Positions 42,069 to 51,917 are shown, numbered from the stretch's first letter. The stretch: DNA of 64,000 nucleotides from an uncultured Lachnospiraceae bacterium (GCA_902761585.1 CACWKX010000003.1:62001-126000), one strand, 5' to 3'. The notes: generated by a model not told the origin, from the letters alone. Numbers and translations are program-made.

Positions 42069-42908
42069 ATGCTCAGGGCAAATTTTCATACACACACCAC
42101 ATTGTGCGATGGCAGCAGCACGCCGGAGGAAATGGCGCGGCGGGCTGCTTTGCTGGGCTTTACACAGCTCGGCTTCTCCGGTCATATGGACCCGGACAAT
42201 CATATGGATATGAACCTGTACAGAAACAGAATTCATGCTCTGCAGGAGCAGTACAGAGGGAAGATAGATATCCTGATGGGGATCGAGCTGGACACGATTT
42301 ACAATCCAGTATACGCACGGCAGGTGGAATATACGATCGGCTCCACTCATTTCCCGGATGTGGCTTGTAATCGGGGGTATGAAAGCGATCGCCCGTTGTC
42401 GGTGGATGCCTCCCCTGAGGACCTTCAGCTTCTGGCGGACAGGTATTTCGGCGGCGATTTCTATCAGTTGGCAAGGTGCTACTATGAGACGGAAGCACAG
42501 GTATATGATCGTCTGCACTGTACCTTTATCGGACATTTTGATCTGATCACGAAGTTCAACGATCAGATGCACGTGCTTGATGAGACAAATCCAAGGTATA
42601 CCAGGCCGGCGATTGAAACGATGGCCTATCTGGTGGAGGAAGGCGTGCCGTTTGAAATCAACTGTGGTGCGGTCAACAGAGGGCTGAAAAAGGAGTTCTA
42701 TCCGAATTCATTTTTTCTGCGGGCACTTCATGACATGGGCGGGGAGATCCTGATAAATTCCGACGCACATCAGGCAGAGCTGCTGAACGGGGCCTTTGAC
42801 AGGGCTGTGAAGCAGGCGGTGGCCTGTGGATTCACCCACACAAATATCCTCGTGCACGGCGAGAACGGAGCCGTTTCGTGGAGAAGTCTTCCGCTGGACA
42901 CACTCTGA
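42069..42908 (+). CDS. PHP-domain histidinol-phosphatase family protein
   Basis: 279-residue PHP-fold metallophosphatase of the HisJ/HisK type. N-terminal metal motif NFHTHTTLCDGSSTPEE, then GFSGHMDP, GIELDTIY, TFIGHFDLI, FEINCGA and the C-terminal NSDAHQ. The family dephosphorylates histidinol phosphate in the histidine pathway, but no other his genes are near, so a different phosphoester substrate is possible. CAGGAGG lies 8 bases before ATG 42069. Confidence 0.88.
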   Translation: MLRANFHTHTTLCDGSSTPEEMARRAALLGFTQLGFSGHMDPDNHMDMNLYRNRIHALQEQYRGKIDILMGIELDTIYNPVYARQVEYTIGSTHFPDVACNRGYESDRPLSVDASPEDLQLLADRYFGGDFYQLARCYYETEAQVYDRLHCTFIGHFDLITKFNDQMHVLDETNPRYTRPAIETMAYLVEEGVPFEINCGAVNRGLKKEFYPNSFFLRALHDMGGEILINSDAHQAELLNGAFDRAVKQAVACGFTHTNILVHGENGAVSWRSLPLDTL

Positions 42909-42921
42909 CGATTTCTTTTCT

Positions 42922-42950
42922 TTCCATATACAGGGAATCGGTGTTACAAT
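42922..42950 (+). promoter_or_regulatory. Candidate promoter of greA-ispE-gntR
   Basis: TTCCAT (42922-42927), a 17-base spacer and TACAAT (42945-42950). Confidence 0.5.
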
Positions 42951-43026
42951 ACGTCCAGACAGCCCATGTATAGAATTCAGTACAATATAGGGCTGATCTT
43001 CGGATAATCGTGAGGAAATCAGTGCA

Positions 43027-43533
43027 ATGCGAAGAGAAAAACTGACAAAAGGCGATGTGGAGAAGATCCAGAAGGAGCTGGAACATCGCAAGGTTGTCGT
43101 CAGGCATCAGGCGGCGAAGGAAATCGCCGAGGCTGCGGCGCAGGGAGACCGCAGCGAGAACTTTGAGTACTATGCGGCAAAGAAATTCAGAGGGGAAAAT
43201 GAGTCCCGCATCCGGTATCTTGAGAATGTTCTGAAGACCGCGATTGTCATATCTGACCAGAGCGCCGCAGACGAGGTCGGAGTGAACAACTCGGTAACAG
43301 TCTATGACAGGGATATGGAGGAGGAGGAAACCTACCGGATCGTGACGTCAATGCGGGGGAACCTGCTGGAAAACCAGATTACGATCGAGTCACCGCTCGG
43401 AAAGGCGCTTTTGCGCCATAAGGTTGGGGATGTAGTGACGGTACGAGGAAATGACGGCTGTTCCTACGAGGTCGAGATCCGGAAGATCGACAAGACGAAC
43501 GATGAGTCAGGCGACAGCCTGCGGTCCTTCTGA
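43027..43533 (+). CDS. greA: Transcription elongation factor GreA-like
   Basis: 168-residue cleavage factor that rescues backtracked RNA polymerase. The N-terminal coiled coil carries the conserved acidic tip region (AAAQGDRSENFEYYAAKKF) and the C-terminal FKBP-like domain is visible (ITIESPLGKALLRHKVGDVVTV). An acidic C-terminal extension of about ten residues is present. It precedes ispE by 32 bases and may share its transcript. Confidence 0.9.
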   Translation: MRREKLTKGDVEKIQKELEHRKVVVRHQAAKEIAEAAAQGDRSENFEYYAAKKFRGENESRIRYLENVLKTAIVISDQSAADEVGVNNSVTVYDRDMEEEETYRIVTSMRGNLLENQITIESPLGKALLRHKVGDVVTVRGNDGCSYEVEIRKIDKTNDESGDSLRSF

Positions 43534-43565
43534 CAGGCAGCTTTGGATATGGAAACGGGGGAAGA

Positions 43566-44450
43566 ATGAGACGGATCAATCTCAGGGCGATGGCGAAGAT
43601 TAACCTCAGCCTGGATGTCATCGGGACAAGGCCGGATGGGTATCATGATCTTCGAATGGTGATGCAGTCTGTCAGGCTCAGCGACCAGGTGACGGTGAGC
43701 CCGACGCGGGCACCGGGGGTCCGCATGAAAACGAATCTCCGCTACCTTCCGGCGGATCAGACGAATCTGGCCGCCCGGGCGGCAGCGCTTGTAATGGAGG
43801 AGTGCGGGGTCCGGGACGGCGTCTTCATCAATCTTGAGAAGCACATTCCGGTCGCCGCCGGTCTTGCCGGCGGAAGCTCGGATGCGGCGGCTGTTCTGGT
43901 TGCGATGAATCTGCTGTTCGGACTGAGACTTCCGCAGGAAAAGCTGAGGGAGATGGGGAAGCGTCTTGGCGCAGACATCCCCTTCTGCGTGATGCGTGGG
44001 ACGGCGCTTGCGGAGGGAATCGGCGAAGTCCTGACCCCGCTTCCGGCGCTTCCGGACTGCAGGATCCTGATTGCGAAGCCGGATATCCATGTATCCACGA
44101 AGGCTGTCTTCGATGCGCTTCACATGACAGCTGATATCCGGCATCCGGACACGGATGCTCAGGTACAGGCGGCACGGAATCGTGATCTGGCGGGAGTTTG
44201 CAGCCGCTGCGGCAATGTTCTTGAATCCGTGACCGAGGCTCGATACCCTGTCATTTCCAGAATCAAGGCAGCAATGCAGGAGCAGGGAGCGCTGGTGTCC
44301 ATGATGAGCGGAAGCGGCCCGAGTGTATTTGGTATCTTTGAAGACGAAGGGAAGGCGGAAGCGGCAAGGGATACTCTTGCACGGGGGACAGATGCATCGT
44401 TTGTCTGCCTCACAAGACCCTATAACAGGAGAACGGAGATATATGACTGA
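43566..44450 (+). CDS. ispE: 4-diphosphocytidyl-2-C-methyl-D-erythritol kinase
   Basis: GHMP kinase of 294 residues, step four of the MEP isoprenoid pathway. Visible: AMAKINLSLDVIGTRPDGYHDLRMVMQSV, the ATP-binding VAAGLAGGSSDAAAVL (about residues 97-112), LGADIPFCVMRGTALAEGIGE and the C-terminal MMSGSGPSVFGIF. Full length. Its end overlaps the start of the GntR regulator by 8 bases, indicating coupled translation. Confidence 0.95.
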   Translation: MRRINLRAMAKINLSLDVIGTRPDGYHDLRMVMQSVRLSDQVTVSPTRAPGVRMKTNLRYLPADQTNLAARAAALVMEECGVRDGVFINLEKHIPVAAGLAGGSSDAAAVLVAMNLLFGLRLPQEKLREMGKRLGADIPFCVMRGTALAEGIGEVLTPLPALPDCRILIAKPDIHVSTKAVFDALHMTADIRHPDTDAQVQAARNRDLAGVCSRCGNVLESVTEARYPVISRIKAAMQEQGALVSMMSGSGPSVFGIFEDEGKAEAARDTLARGTDASFVCLTRPYNRRTEIYD

Positions 44451-45120
44451 AGCGGCGATTGATAAACTGAAATTGGAAGCAGATGATTCGCTCCCGCTCA
44501 GGGATGTGGTTTTCCATACGCTTCGCGATGCCATACTGGAAGGCGCGCTTCCGCCGGGGACAAGGCTGATGGAACTTCAGCTCAGCAGTGTCCTGGGTGT
44601 GAGCAGGACGCCGGTGCGGGAGGCAATGCGGCTATTAAGCATGGAAGGGCTCGTGCGGATGAGCGTGCGGCGGGGAACCATTGTCGAACCGATCAAGGAA
44701 TCCGATCTGAGAGATGCGCTGGAGGTCCGGGAGGCGCTGGAAGAGCTTGCGGTCCGCAAGGCATGCCGTAACATGGATGAGCTGACGATTCAGACGCTGA
44801 GAAAGCTGGAGCAGGAATTTGAACTTTCTCTTGAGAAAAACGATATGCAGACATCTGCCCGGCTGGACGTTCAATTTCACGAGCGGATCACAGAGGCGGC
44901 GCATAACCGCCGCCTGACCCAGTCCCTGACGCAGCTGCGGGAGGAGCTATACCGGTACAGGCTGGAGAATCTGAAGGATCCTGAGACTTACCCGATCCTG
45001 GTGCAGGCGCACAGAAACATCATAAGCGCGCTTGAGACACACGACGAGGACCGCGCCGCTCAGGAGCTTCAGAGGCACATCGAGAGCCAGGCGAATGTAC
45101 TGGCGGAACACATCCAGTAG
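44443..45120 (+). CDS. GntR-family (FadR subfamily) transcriptional regulator
   Basis: 225 residues. N-terminal winged helix (VVFHTLRDAILEGALPPGTRLMELQLSSVLGVSRTPVREAMRLLSMEGLV) and an all-helical FCD ligand domain (from about residue 90, REALEELAVRKAC, FHERITEAAHNRRL). Start ATG 44443 overlaps the ispE end; the long frame back to 44323 lies inside ispE and is rejected. The next gene, ldh, has a palindrome just after its promoter that could be this regulator's operator. Ligand unknown; lactate or a related acid is a guess based on the neighbour. Confidence 0.9.
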   Translation: MTEAAIDKLKLEADDSLPLRDVVFHTLRDAILEGALPPGTRLMELQLSSVLGVSRTPVREAMRLLSMEGLVRMSVRRGTIVEPIKESDLRDALEVREALEELAVRKACRNMDELTIQTLRKLEQEFELSLEKNDMQTSARLDVQFHERITEAAHNRRLTQSLTQLREELYRYRLENLKDPETYPILVQAHRNIISALETHDEDRAAQELQRHIESQANVLAEHIQ

Positions 45121-45125
45121 CTTCA

Positions 45126-45154
45126 TTGACAATATTTTCACATCATGCTATGAT
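45126..45154 (+). promoter_or_regulatory. ldh promoter
   Basis: Perfect TTGACA (45126-45131), a 17-base spacer and TATGAT (45149-45154). Confidence 0.88.
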
Positions 45155-45161
45155 GCGTGAG

Positions 45162-45181
45162 ATGTATGAAGATTCATACAT
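45162..45181 (+). promoter_or_regulatory. Perfect palindrome at the ldh transcript start, likely operator
   Basis: ATGTATGAA (45162-45170) and TTCATACAT (45173-45181) are exact inverted repeats around GA. They begin about where the transcript should start, a repressor position. It does not fit the Rex consensus (TTGTGAA-N4-TTCACAA) well. The adjacent GntR protein is the best candidate binder. Confidence 0.6.
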
Positions 45182-45235
45182 GATTTCTCTGTTAGAGTTG
45201 GAAAGTCACATAGACAATTCAGGAAGGGAACGAAT

Positions 45236-46189
45236 ATGGCAACCAAAATTACAATTATCGGAGCAGGCTCCGTAGGAGCAACAATCGCTTACACACTTTC
45301 ACTTGAAACACTCGCGACAGAAATTCTTCTGATCGACATCAACGAGAAAAAGGCAAACGGCGAGGCACTTGATATTGTGCAGTCCACTGCATTCCGTGAT
45401 CCGATCAGCGTCACTTCAGGTGACTACGCAGATGCGAAGGGGTCCAACATCGTCATCATCACGTCCGGCATGGGAAGAAAGCCGGGAATGACCAGACTGG
45501 ATCTCGCAAAGACGAACGTCAGCATCATGCGTGATATTGCGGGTAAGATTGCTCCTGTATGTCCGTATGCGAAGTACATCATCGTTTCCAACCCTGTCGA
45601 TATCCTGACCTATGTGTTCATGAAGGAGTCCGGAATTCCGGAGAGCCAGATCATCGGATCCGGTACACAGCTTGATTCTGCGAGACTGAGACATCTGATT
45701 GCAGATGAGTGCGGTGTTTCCTCCAAGAACGTTCATGCTTATGTCTTCGGCGAGCACGGCGATTCCTCCTTCGTTCCGTGGTCTGTTGCGCATGTGGCTG
45801 GCGTACCGGTCGCTGAGTATTACAAGACCTATGCGAAAAACAAGGATGCAGAGTTTGACCCTGACCGCATCATTGATACCGTCCGCAAGTCCGGCGGCGT
45901 CATCATCGCAGACAAGGGAGCAACCTTCTATGCGATCGCGGTCTCCGTTGTCAAGCTTTGCCGCATGATCCTTTCCTCCGAGAATTCTGTCACGACCATC
46001 TCCACGATGATGCATGGCGAGTATGGCCTGAGAGATGTCTGTGTTTCCGTGTCCTGCCTGGTTGGCCCGAACGGTGTTGAGAAGAAGATCATTCTTCCGC
46101 TCACAGATGAGGAGCTTGAAAAGCTGAAGGCCTCCGCAGCTGTGATGCATCAGATGGTTGAGCATATCTACGGCGAGGACAAGCAGTAA
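45236..46189 (+). CDS. ldh: L-lactate dehydrogenase
   Basis: NAD-dependent fermentative dehydrogenase of 317 residues that reduces pyruvate to L-lactate. Rossmann motif GAGSVGATIAYTLS with NAD-selecting Asp (LIDIN), substrate Arg/Asn region, SGTQLDSARLR, catalytic His in FGEHGDSSF. Codon bias is that of a highly expressed gene. GGAAGGGAACG lies before the ATG. Own promoter, operator and terminator. Confidence 0.95.
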   Translation: MATKITIIGAGSVGATIAYTLSLETLATEILLIDINEKKANGEALDIVQSTAFRDPISVTSGDYADAKGSNIVIITSGMGRKPGMTRLDLAKTNVSIMRDIAGKIAPVCPYAKYIIVSNPVDILTYVFMKESGIPESQIIGSGTQLDSARLRHLIADECGVSSKNVHAYVFGEHGDSSFVPWSVAHVAGVPVAEYYKTYAKNKDAEFDPDRIIDTVRKSGGVIIADKGATFYAIAVSVVKLCRMILSSENSVTTISTMMHGEYGLRDVCVSVSCLVGPNGVEKKIILPLTDEELEKLKASAAVMHQMVEHIYGEDKQ

Positions 46190-46280
46190 AACATCCCTGG
46201 GGAGACTCCCCGAATATGTCTGAGAAAGCTCCGGAATCATTTGAGTCTGTGAGCAGGCAGGCAAGGCAACAGAATACCGT

Positions 46281-46314
46281 GGGCGGTGCATGTCTGGTGC
46301 GCCGCCCTTTTTTT
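46281..46314 (+). terminator. Terminator after ldh
   Basis: GGGCGGTGC (46281-46289) pairs with GCGCCGCCC (46299-46307), followed by seven T. Confidence 0.9.
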
Positions 46315-46397
46315 CTGTCTGCGCGTTTATGGACGCACTTGCGGTACAGGAGCATTCGGGGGACAGATGCCCCTAGTATGGAACATGAGATTCGGAC

Positions 46398-46430
46398 AAA
46401 AAAGGCCGCACGGGAAAAATTCCGTGCGGC
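46398..46430 (-). terminator. Terminator after typA
   Basis: GCCGCACGG (46405-46413) pairs with CCGTGCGGC (46422-46430); reading the minus strand, the stem is followed by a T-run (complement of the A-run at 46398-46403). Confidence 0.85.
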
Positions 46431-46454
46431 TGTTTTGCTGTCTTGATGGGTTTA

Positions 46455-48308
46455 TCAGCGGTTTGCCTCAGCCTGCGCTCTCTGCGTGCGGGCAATATTG
46501 GCTCTCTTTCTCAGAAGCGGGTCGAGGATCTTTTTCCGAATCCGGATGGACTTCGGCGTGACTTCCAGAAGCTCATCGGTATCAATGTACTCAATGGCCT
46601 GCTCAAGCGACAGCTCCTTGTGTGGAACAAGCTTCAGGGCTTCGTCAGCTCCGGAGGAACGGGTGTTGGTCAGGTGCTTGGTCTTGCAGACATTCAGCTC
46701 CACATCCTCCGGCTTGCTGGACTCTCCAATGACCATACCGGAGTACACCTTGTCGCCCGGTTTTACAAAAAGGATTCCGCGATCCTGGGCGTTGAACAGA
46801 CCATAGGCAACCGCAACACCGGTCTCGAATGAGATCAGAGAGCCCTGTGGGCGGTAGGACAAATCTCCCTTGTAAGGTGAGTAGCCGTCGAAAATGGTAT
46901 TGATGATCCCAGTGCCCTTTGTGTCGGTCATGAAATCATTCCTGAAGCCGATCAGGCCGCGCGACGGAATCTCGAACTCCAGACGGGTTCTGCCGTCCGA
47001 TGTCTTGCCCATCCCCTGAAGCTCTCCCTTCCGAAGGGACAACTTCTGGATGACAGTTCCGGAGAACTCGTCCGGAACATCGACGTAAGCAATTTCCATC
47101 GGCTCGAGCTTCCTGCCACGCTCGTCTGTCTTGTAGATGACCTCTGCCTTGGAAACCGCAAATTCATAGCCCTCGCGGCGCATCGTCTCAATCAGGACGG
47201 ACAGGTGAAGCTCGCCTCTGCCGGAAACCTTGAAGGTGTCGGTGTTGTCGGTGTCCTCGACACGGAGCGAAACATCCGTGTTCAGCTCACGGTACAGACG
47301 GTCTCTGAGATGACGGGAGGTGACAAACTTGCCTTCCTGCCCGGCAAATGGACTGTCGTTGACACAGAAGTTCATGGAAATGGTCGGATCCTCGATCTTT
47401 TGGAACGGAATCGCGTCCGGTGTGCCGAGATCGCAGACGGTATCTCCAATATGCAGGTCCTCGATTCCGGAAAGCGCGACGATGGAGCCCATTGAAGCCT
47501 GGGGCACATCAACCTTCTTCAGGCCGTCAAACTCATAGAGCTTGGTGATGCGGACCTTCTCGTGCTTGTCCTTGTCGTGATGGTTGACCAGAAGAGCATC
47601 CTGATTGACGCGGATGGTCCCCCGGCTGATCTTTCCGATACCGATTCTTCCGACATACTCATTGTAATCGATCGTGGATATGAGCATCTGGAGCGGGCCT
47701 TCCGGATCACCCTCAGGCGCCGGGATATGCTCCAGAATGGTGTCAAACAGCGGCGCCATGTTTTTGCGCTCATCATTCAGATCCTTTACCGCAAAGCCTT
47801 CCCTTGCGGAGGCGAAAACAAATGGGGAATCCAGCTGTTTGTCGGAGGCATTCAGGTCCATCAGAAGCTCGAGCGTCTCGTCGACGACTTCATCCGGACG
47901 CGCGCCCGGACGGTCGATCTTGTTGACGCAGATGACAAACGGCAGGTCAAGGGCGAGCGCCTTCTCGGTAACAAAGCGTGTCTGCGGCATCGGCCCCTCG
48001 AAAGCATCGACAAGAAGAATGACACCGTCGACCATCTTCAGGACACGTTCTACCTCACCTCCGAAGTCTGCATGACCTGGGGTATCCACAATGTTGATCT
48101 TCGTATTCTTGTAGGTGACGGCTGTGTTCTTGGACAAAATGGTGATTCCACGCTCGCGCTCGATCGCGTTGGAGTCCATGACGCGGTCGACAACCTCCTG
48201 GTTTGCGCGGAACACACCGCTCTGCCTCAGCAGGCAGTCGACCAGCGTCGTTTTGCCGTGGTCAACGTGCGCGATGATGGCAACATTTCTCACATCTTCT
48301 CTTACCAT
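46455..48308 (-). CDS. typA: Translational GTPase TypA/BipA
   Basis: Ribosome-associated GTPase of 617 residues with roles in assembly and stress adaptation. G1 [17 protein letters not shown], effector [13 protein letters not shown]3 [12 protein letters not shown] and G4 [15 protein letters not shown] are all present, followed by the EF-G-like domains and the TypA C-terminal region ([33 protein letters not shown]). Full length. Minus strand, converging on ldh and diverging from the CobA-like gene. Confidence 0.96.
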   Translation of the reverse strand: MVREDVRNVAIIAHVDHGKTTLVDCLLRQSGVFRANQEVVDRVMDSNAIERERGITILSKNTAVTYKNTKINIVDTPGHADFGGEVERVLKMVDGVILLVDAFEGPMPQTRFVTEKALALDLPFVICVNKIDRPGARPDEVVDETLELLMDLNASDKQLDSPFVFASAREGFAVKDLNDERKNMAPLFDTILEHIPAPEGDPEGPLQMLISTIDYNEYVGRIGIGKISRGTIRVNQDALLVNHHDKDKHEKVRITKLYEFDGLKKVDVPQASMGSIVALSGIEDLHIGDTVCDLGTPDAIPFQKIEDPTISMNFCVNDSPFAGQEGKFVTSRHLRDRLYRELNTDVSLRVEDTDNTDTFKVSGRGELHLSVLIETMRREGYEFAVSKAEVIYKTDERGRKLEPMEIAYVDVPDEFSGTVIQKLSLRKGELQGMGKTSDGRTRLEFEIPSRGLIGFRNDFMTDTKGTGIINTIFDGYSPYKGDLSYRPQGSLISFETGVAVAYGLFNAQDRGILFVKPGDKVYSGMVIGESSKPEDVELNVCKTKHLTNTRSSGADEALKLVPHKELSLEQAIEYIDTDELLEVTPKSIRIRKKILDPLLRKRANIARTQRAQAEANR

Positions 48309-48380
48309 AAAGCTTCCTTCCCTGCGCGGCTGTGATCAAAGCTGCGTACATTCAACATTTCTGACAAAAATACCGCAGAT

Positions 48381-48408
48381 ATTCTATCATAAAAACTTCC
48401 GAATGCAA
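48381..48408 (-). promoter_or_regulatory. typA promoter
   Basis: On the minus strand: TTGCAT (48408-48403), a 16-base spacer and TAGAAT (48386-48381). Confidence 0.65.
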
Positions 48409-48577
48409 GTGAAACCGGGAAACCTTGCATTTGCAGGGCTTCTAGTGTATATATATCGATGCCGGAAGATTGATTGCTTTTTATCGTTTCAAGGCGATTT
48501 ATGGGCTGCGGAGTATTCCGTATCGCAGGGCGCTGCGGCGGTCTGGCTGCAGGTCTGAATCGGAGAGGGTTTGAGGC

Positions 48578-49078
48578 ATGGGAAAGAGTTATGTCCACAT
48601 CTATTGTGGAGAGGGCAGCGGGAAGTCTTCCGCTGCGATCGGACAGGCGGTCAAGGCTGCCTGCTCGGGAAGACGTGTGTTTGTGATCCAGTTTATGAAG
48701 GGAAAAGAGGCTGCAGGCCTGGATTTTTTGAAAAAACTGGAGCCGGAGATCAAGCTTTTTTCATTTGACAAGTTTGCAAAGCCGTTCAGTGAGCTCACGG
48801 ATCAGGAAAAGGACGAGGAACTGATCCATTTCCGGACAGGATACAGCTTTGCAAAGAAGGTGGTTTCAACAGGAGAGTGCGATGTCCTGATTCTGGACGA
48901 AGTGCTGGGACTGTTCAACATCGGCGCTCTCAAACAGGAGGATCTGACGGCGCTGCTGGACCAGGCACAGGACGGGATGGAGATCTATCTGACAGGGCAG
49001 ACGAAGGTCGAGAGCATCTGGCCGTACGTGGACGAGGTCACGGAGGTTGTGACCGATTACAGAAATCCGCGGAACTGA
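48578..49078 (+). CDS. CobA/CobO/BtuR-like cob(I)yrinic acid adenosyltransferase
   Basis: 166-residue P-loop ATPase of the BtuR/CobO family, which adenosylates corrinoids. It begins KSYVHIYCGEGSGKSSAAIGQAVKAA, with FVIQFMKG, LIHFRTGYSFAKKVVSTGECDVLILDEVLGLFNIG (Walker B LILDE) and EIYLTGQTKVESIWPYVDEVTEV. The usual P-loop GxGKGKTTAA is altered to GEGSGKSSAA. No other cobalamin genes are present, so a salvage role or a diverged function is possible. Confidence 0.82.
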   Translation: MGKSYVHIYCGEGSGKSSAAIGQAVKAACSGRRVFVIQFMKGKEAAGLDFLKKLEPEIKLFSFDKFAKPFSELTDQEKDEELIHFRTGYSFAKKVVSTGECDVLILDEVLGLFNIGALKQEDLTALLDQAQDGMEIYLTGQTKVESIWPYVDEVTEVVTDYRNPRN

Positions 49079-49201
49079 CAGGCAGCACAGAGCATTGCGC
49101 CCGTCAGGGTGAGGTCACAGGAGCTGAGACCGATTACAAAACCCGAAGAAAGGAACAGACCGCTGGAACAGCAGTTTGTATGACAGAAGGAGGAACAGGG
49201 A

Positions 49202-50614
49202 ATGGAACGAGAGAACAGGTGGAAAACATATACAGCGCAGCAGCTTGAGAGCCTCAGCAGCCTCTGTGAGGATTATAAGGATACGCTTTCCCGCTGCAAG
49301 ACGGAGCGGGAGTTCGCCGCGGAGGCGGTTGCCCGTGCGGAGCGCGCAGGCTTCCGAGATCTCAGGAAGATTGTTGAAGACGGTGAAACGCTGAAGGCAG
49401 GGGACAAGGTTTATGCGGTCTGGATGAAGAAGACAGTGGTCCTCTATGTAATAGGAAGAAAGCCGCTCGAGGAAGGAATGCGGATCCTTGGCGCGCACAT
49501 CGATTCGCCGAGGCTGGACCTCAAGCAGCATCCGCTCTACGAGGATACGGAGCTGGCATTTCTTGACACGCACTACTACGGCGGCATCAAGAAGTACCAG
49601 TGGACGACCATTCCGCTGGCGATTCACGGCGTTGTCGCGAAGAAGGACGGCAGCGTTGTGAAGGTGAATGTCGGGGAGGATGCGTCAGACCCGGTATTCT
49701 GTGTCAGCGACCTGCTGATTCATCTTTCAAAGGATCAGATGAGCAAGAACCTTGCGGATGCCATCGAGGGAGAGAATCTGGATGTCCTGGTCGGATCGAG
49801 GCCGCTTGCTGAAGACAAAAAGAAGGGCGATACGGACGGCGGAAAGAAAGAGACGAAGGATCTGGTGAAGCAGCAGGTTCTTAATATCCTGAAGGACAAG
49901 TATGGGATGGAGGAGGAGGACTTTCTCTCGGCAGAGCTGGAGATTGTGCCGGCAGGCCCGGCAAGAGACCTTGGTCTTGATCGCAGCATGGTCGCGGCAT
50001 ATGGCCAGGACGACCGCGTCTGCGCCTTCACCTCGCTGGATGCCATCCTGCGCAGCGAGAATCCGGAGTATACGAGCTGCTGCCTGCTGACGGATAAGGA
50101 GGAAATCGGATCAGTCGGCGCGACAGGCGCACATTCTCATTTCTTCGAGAATGCAACAGCGGAGCTGATGGACAGATGTGGGCAGTACAGTGAGCTGAAG
50201 CTCCGCAGATGCCTCTCCGCCTGCAGGATGCTTTCGAGCGATGTCTCCGCGGCATATGATCCGCTCTATGGATCGGCCTACGAGAAGAAGAATTCCGCTT
50301 ACTTCGGCAAGGGGATTGTGTACAACAAGTATACAGGCGCGCGCGGAAAGTCTGGCTCCAACGATGCCAATGCCGAGTACTTCGGCTGGGTGCGCAAGGT
50401 CATGGATGATGCGGATGTCGCTTTTCAGACGGCAGAGCTTGGCAAAGTGGATGTGGGAGGCGGCGGAACCATCGCCTATATCTCTGCGGCATACGCGATG
50501 AATGTGGTCGATGCCGGTGTCGCTGTGCTCAACATGCATGCACCGATGGAAGTCACGAGCAAGGCGGATATCTTTGAGGCGAGAAATGCATACATGGCGT
50601 TCCTGAAGGCCTGA
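49202..50614 (+). CDS. M18 family aminopeptidase
   Basis: Zinc aminopeptidase of 470 residues, cytoplasmic, removing N-terminal (often acidic or neutral) residues from peptides. Metal and active-site motifs: LGAHIDSPRLDLK, HYYGGIKKYQW, CLLTDKEEIGSVGATGAHS and the C-terminal AGVAVLNMHAPMEVTSKADIFE. A charged insertion (ADEDKKKGDTDGG-like, about residues 200-225) precedes the dimerisation domain. GGAGGAACAGGG lies before ATG 49202. Its neighbour pepT, 15 bases downstream, suggests a peptide-utilisation operon. Confidence 0.95.
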   Translation: MERENRWKTYTAQQLESLSSLCEDYKDTLSRCKTEREFAAEAVARAERAGFRDLRKIVEDGETLKAGDKVYAVWMKKTVVLYVIGRKPLEEGMRILGAHIDSPRLDLKQHPLYEDTELAFLDTHYYGGIKKYQWTTIPLAIHGVVAKKDGSVVKVNVGEDASDPVFCVSDLLIHLSKDQMSKNLADAIEGENLDVLVGSRPLAEDKKKGDTDGGKKETKDLVKQQVLNILKDKYGMEEEDFLSAELEIVPAGPARDLGLDRSMVAAYGQDDRVCAFTSLDAILRSENPEYTSCCLLTDKEEIGSVGATGAHSHFFENATAELMDRCGQYSELKLRRCLSACRMLSSDVSAAYDPLYGSAYEKKNSAYFGKGIVYNKYTGARGKSGSNDANAEYFGWVRKVMDDADVAFQTAELGKVDVGGGGTIAYISAAYAMNVVDAGVAVLNMHAPMEVTSKADIFEARNAYMAFLKA

Positions 50615-50629
50615 GAAGGGGATTGACAG

Positions 50630-51859
50630 ATGAGAGCTTATGAGAGATTGCTCCGGTACGCGAGGGTCTGGACAACCAGCGACCCGGAGAATGGATCCTG
50701 CTCGCCGAGCGCGGAGCGGGAGCTGGATCTGGCCAGTATCCTGGTGGAGGAGATGAAGAGTCTTGGCGTCGGGGATGCCAGTCTGGATGAAAATGGTTAT
50801 GTGACGGGTCATATTCCGGCGACGCCCGGACTTGAGAACCGGACAAAGCTGGGTTTCATTGCGCACATGGATACCGCGCCGGACGCTTCCGGAAAGGATG
50901 TCAGGCCGCAGATCCATGAACACTATGATGGGAAGGCGGTTGCGCTTGGGGCCGGCAAGGTGCTGGATCCGGCGGACTTCCCTGAGTTGACTCAGATGAA
51001 GGGGAAGACCCTGATCACAACCGACGGGACGACCCTGCTCGGGGCGGACGACAAAGCCGGGATCGCAGAGATTCTAACGCTGGTTGAAACGCTGAGAGAT
51101 CAGAAGCTTCCGCACGGGCCTCTCTCGATTGCATTTACGCCGGATGAGGAGATTGGCTCGGAGGCGCATCTGTTCGATCTGAAACAGTTCGGTGCGGACT
51201 ACGCTTACACGGTGGATGGCGGGGCAACCTCCGAGATTACCTATGAAAACTTCAACGCGGCAGGTGCGCAGTTTGAAATCCGCGGAGTTTCGGTCCACAC
51301 CGGAAGTGCAAAGGACCTGATGATCAATGCAGGGCTTGTCGCCTGTGAGATCAACGCGATGCTTCCGGCGGCAGATATCCCGCGCCTGACAGAAGGACGC
51401 GAGGGCTTCTTCCATCTGGAGAGCATCAGCGGGACGGTGGAAAAGGCAGAGGTGTCCTACCTGGTAAGAGACCACAGCGAGGGTCATTTTCAGGCGAGGC
51501 TGGATCTTCTGCGGCATATCGAGAAAACGATCAATGAGAAGTACGGAGAGGGAACCGTAAAGCTCACCATTCAGCAGCAGTACCGGAACATGGAGGAGAA
51601 GATCCGTCCCTGCATGCATCTGGTCGGGAACGCGAAAAAGGCCATCTCAGCACTTGGGATCACTCCGGACAGTGCGCCGGTGCGCGGCGGGACGGACGGG
51701 GCGGCGCTTTCCTTCCGCGGGCTTCCCTGCCCGAATCTGGGGACGGGCGGCTATGGCTTCCATGGTCCGTTTGAGCATATCACAGCCGAGGACATGGACG
51801 ACGAGGTGAAGATCCTGGCCGGTATCGTGGCGGCGTACGCCGGACCGCAGGCAGGCTGA
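50630..51859 (+). CDS. pepT: Peptidase T (aminotripeptidase)
   Basis: M20 dinuclear zinc peptidase of 409 residues that hydrolyses tripeptides. Zinc and catalytic motifs are visible: FIAHMDTAPDASG, TLLGADDKAGIAEIL, FTPDEEIGSEA, TVDGGATSEITYENFNAA, RGGTDGAALSFRG and GFHGPFEHI. Full family length. Translation is probably coupled to the M18 gene just upstream. Confidence 0.96.
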   Translation: MRAYERLLRYARVWTTSDPENGSCSPSAERELDLASILVEEMKSLGVGDASLDENGYVTGHIPATPGLENRTKLGFIAHMDTAPDASGKDVRPQIHEHYDGKAVALGAGKVLDPADFPELTQMKGKTLITTDGTTLLGADDKAGIAEILTLVETLRDQKLPHGPLSIAFTPDEEIGSEAHLFDLKQFGADYAYTVDGGATSEITYENFNAAGAQFEIRGVSVHTGSAKDLMINAGLVACEINAMLPAADIPRLTEGREGFFHLESISGTVEKAEVSYLVRDHSEGHFQARLDLLRHIEKTINEKYGEGTVKLTIQQQYRNMEEKIRPCMHLVGNAKKAISALGITPDSAPVRGGTDGAALSFRGLPCPNLGTGGYGFHGPFEHITAEDMDDEVKILAGIVAAYAGPQAG

Positions 51860-51917
51860 CATATTCGACTGTCAGGGAAAACAGCATGGACTGTCTGCGC
51901 AGGTGAAGGAGATGGAC

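Noticed and set aside
44323..44442. Upstream extension of the GntR regulator frame
   Set aside because: It lies inside ispE and precedes the conserved winged-helix start; ATG 44443 overlaps the ispE stop in the usual coupled way.
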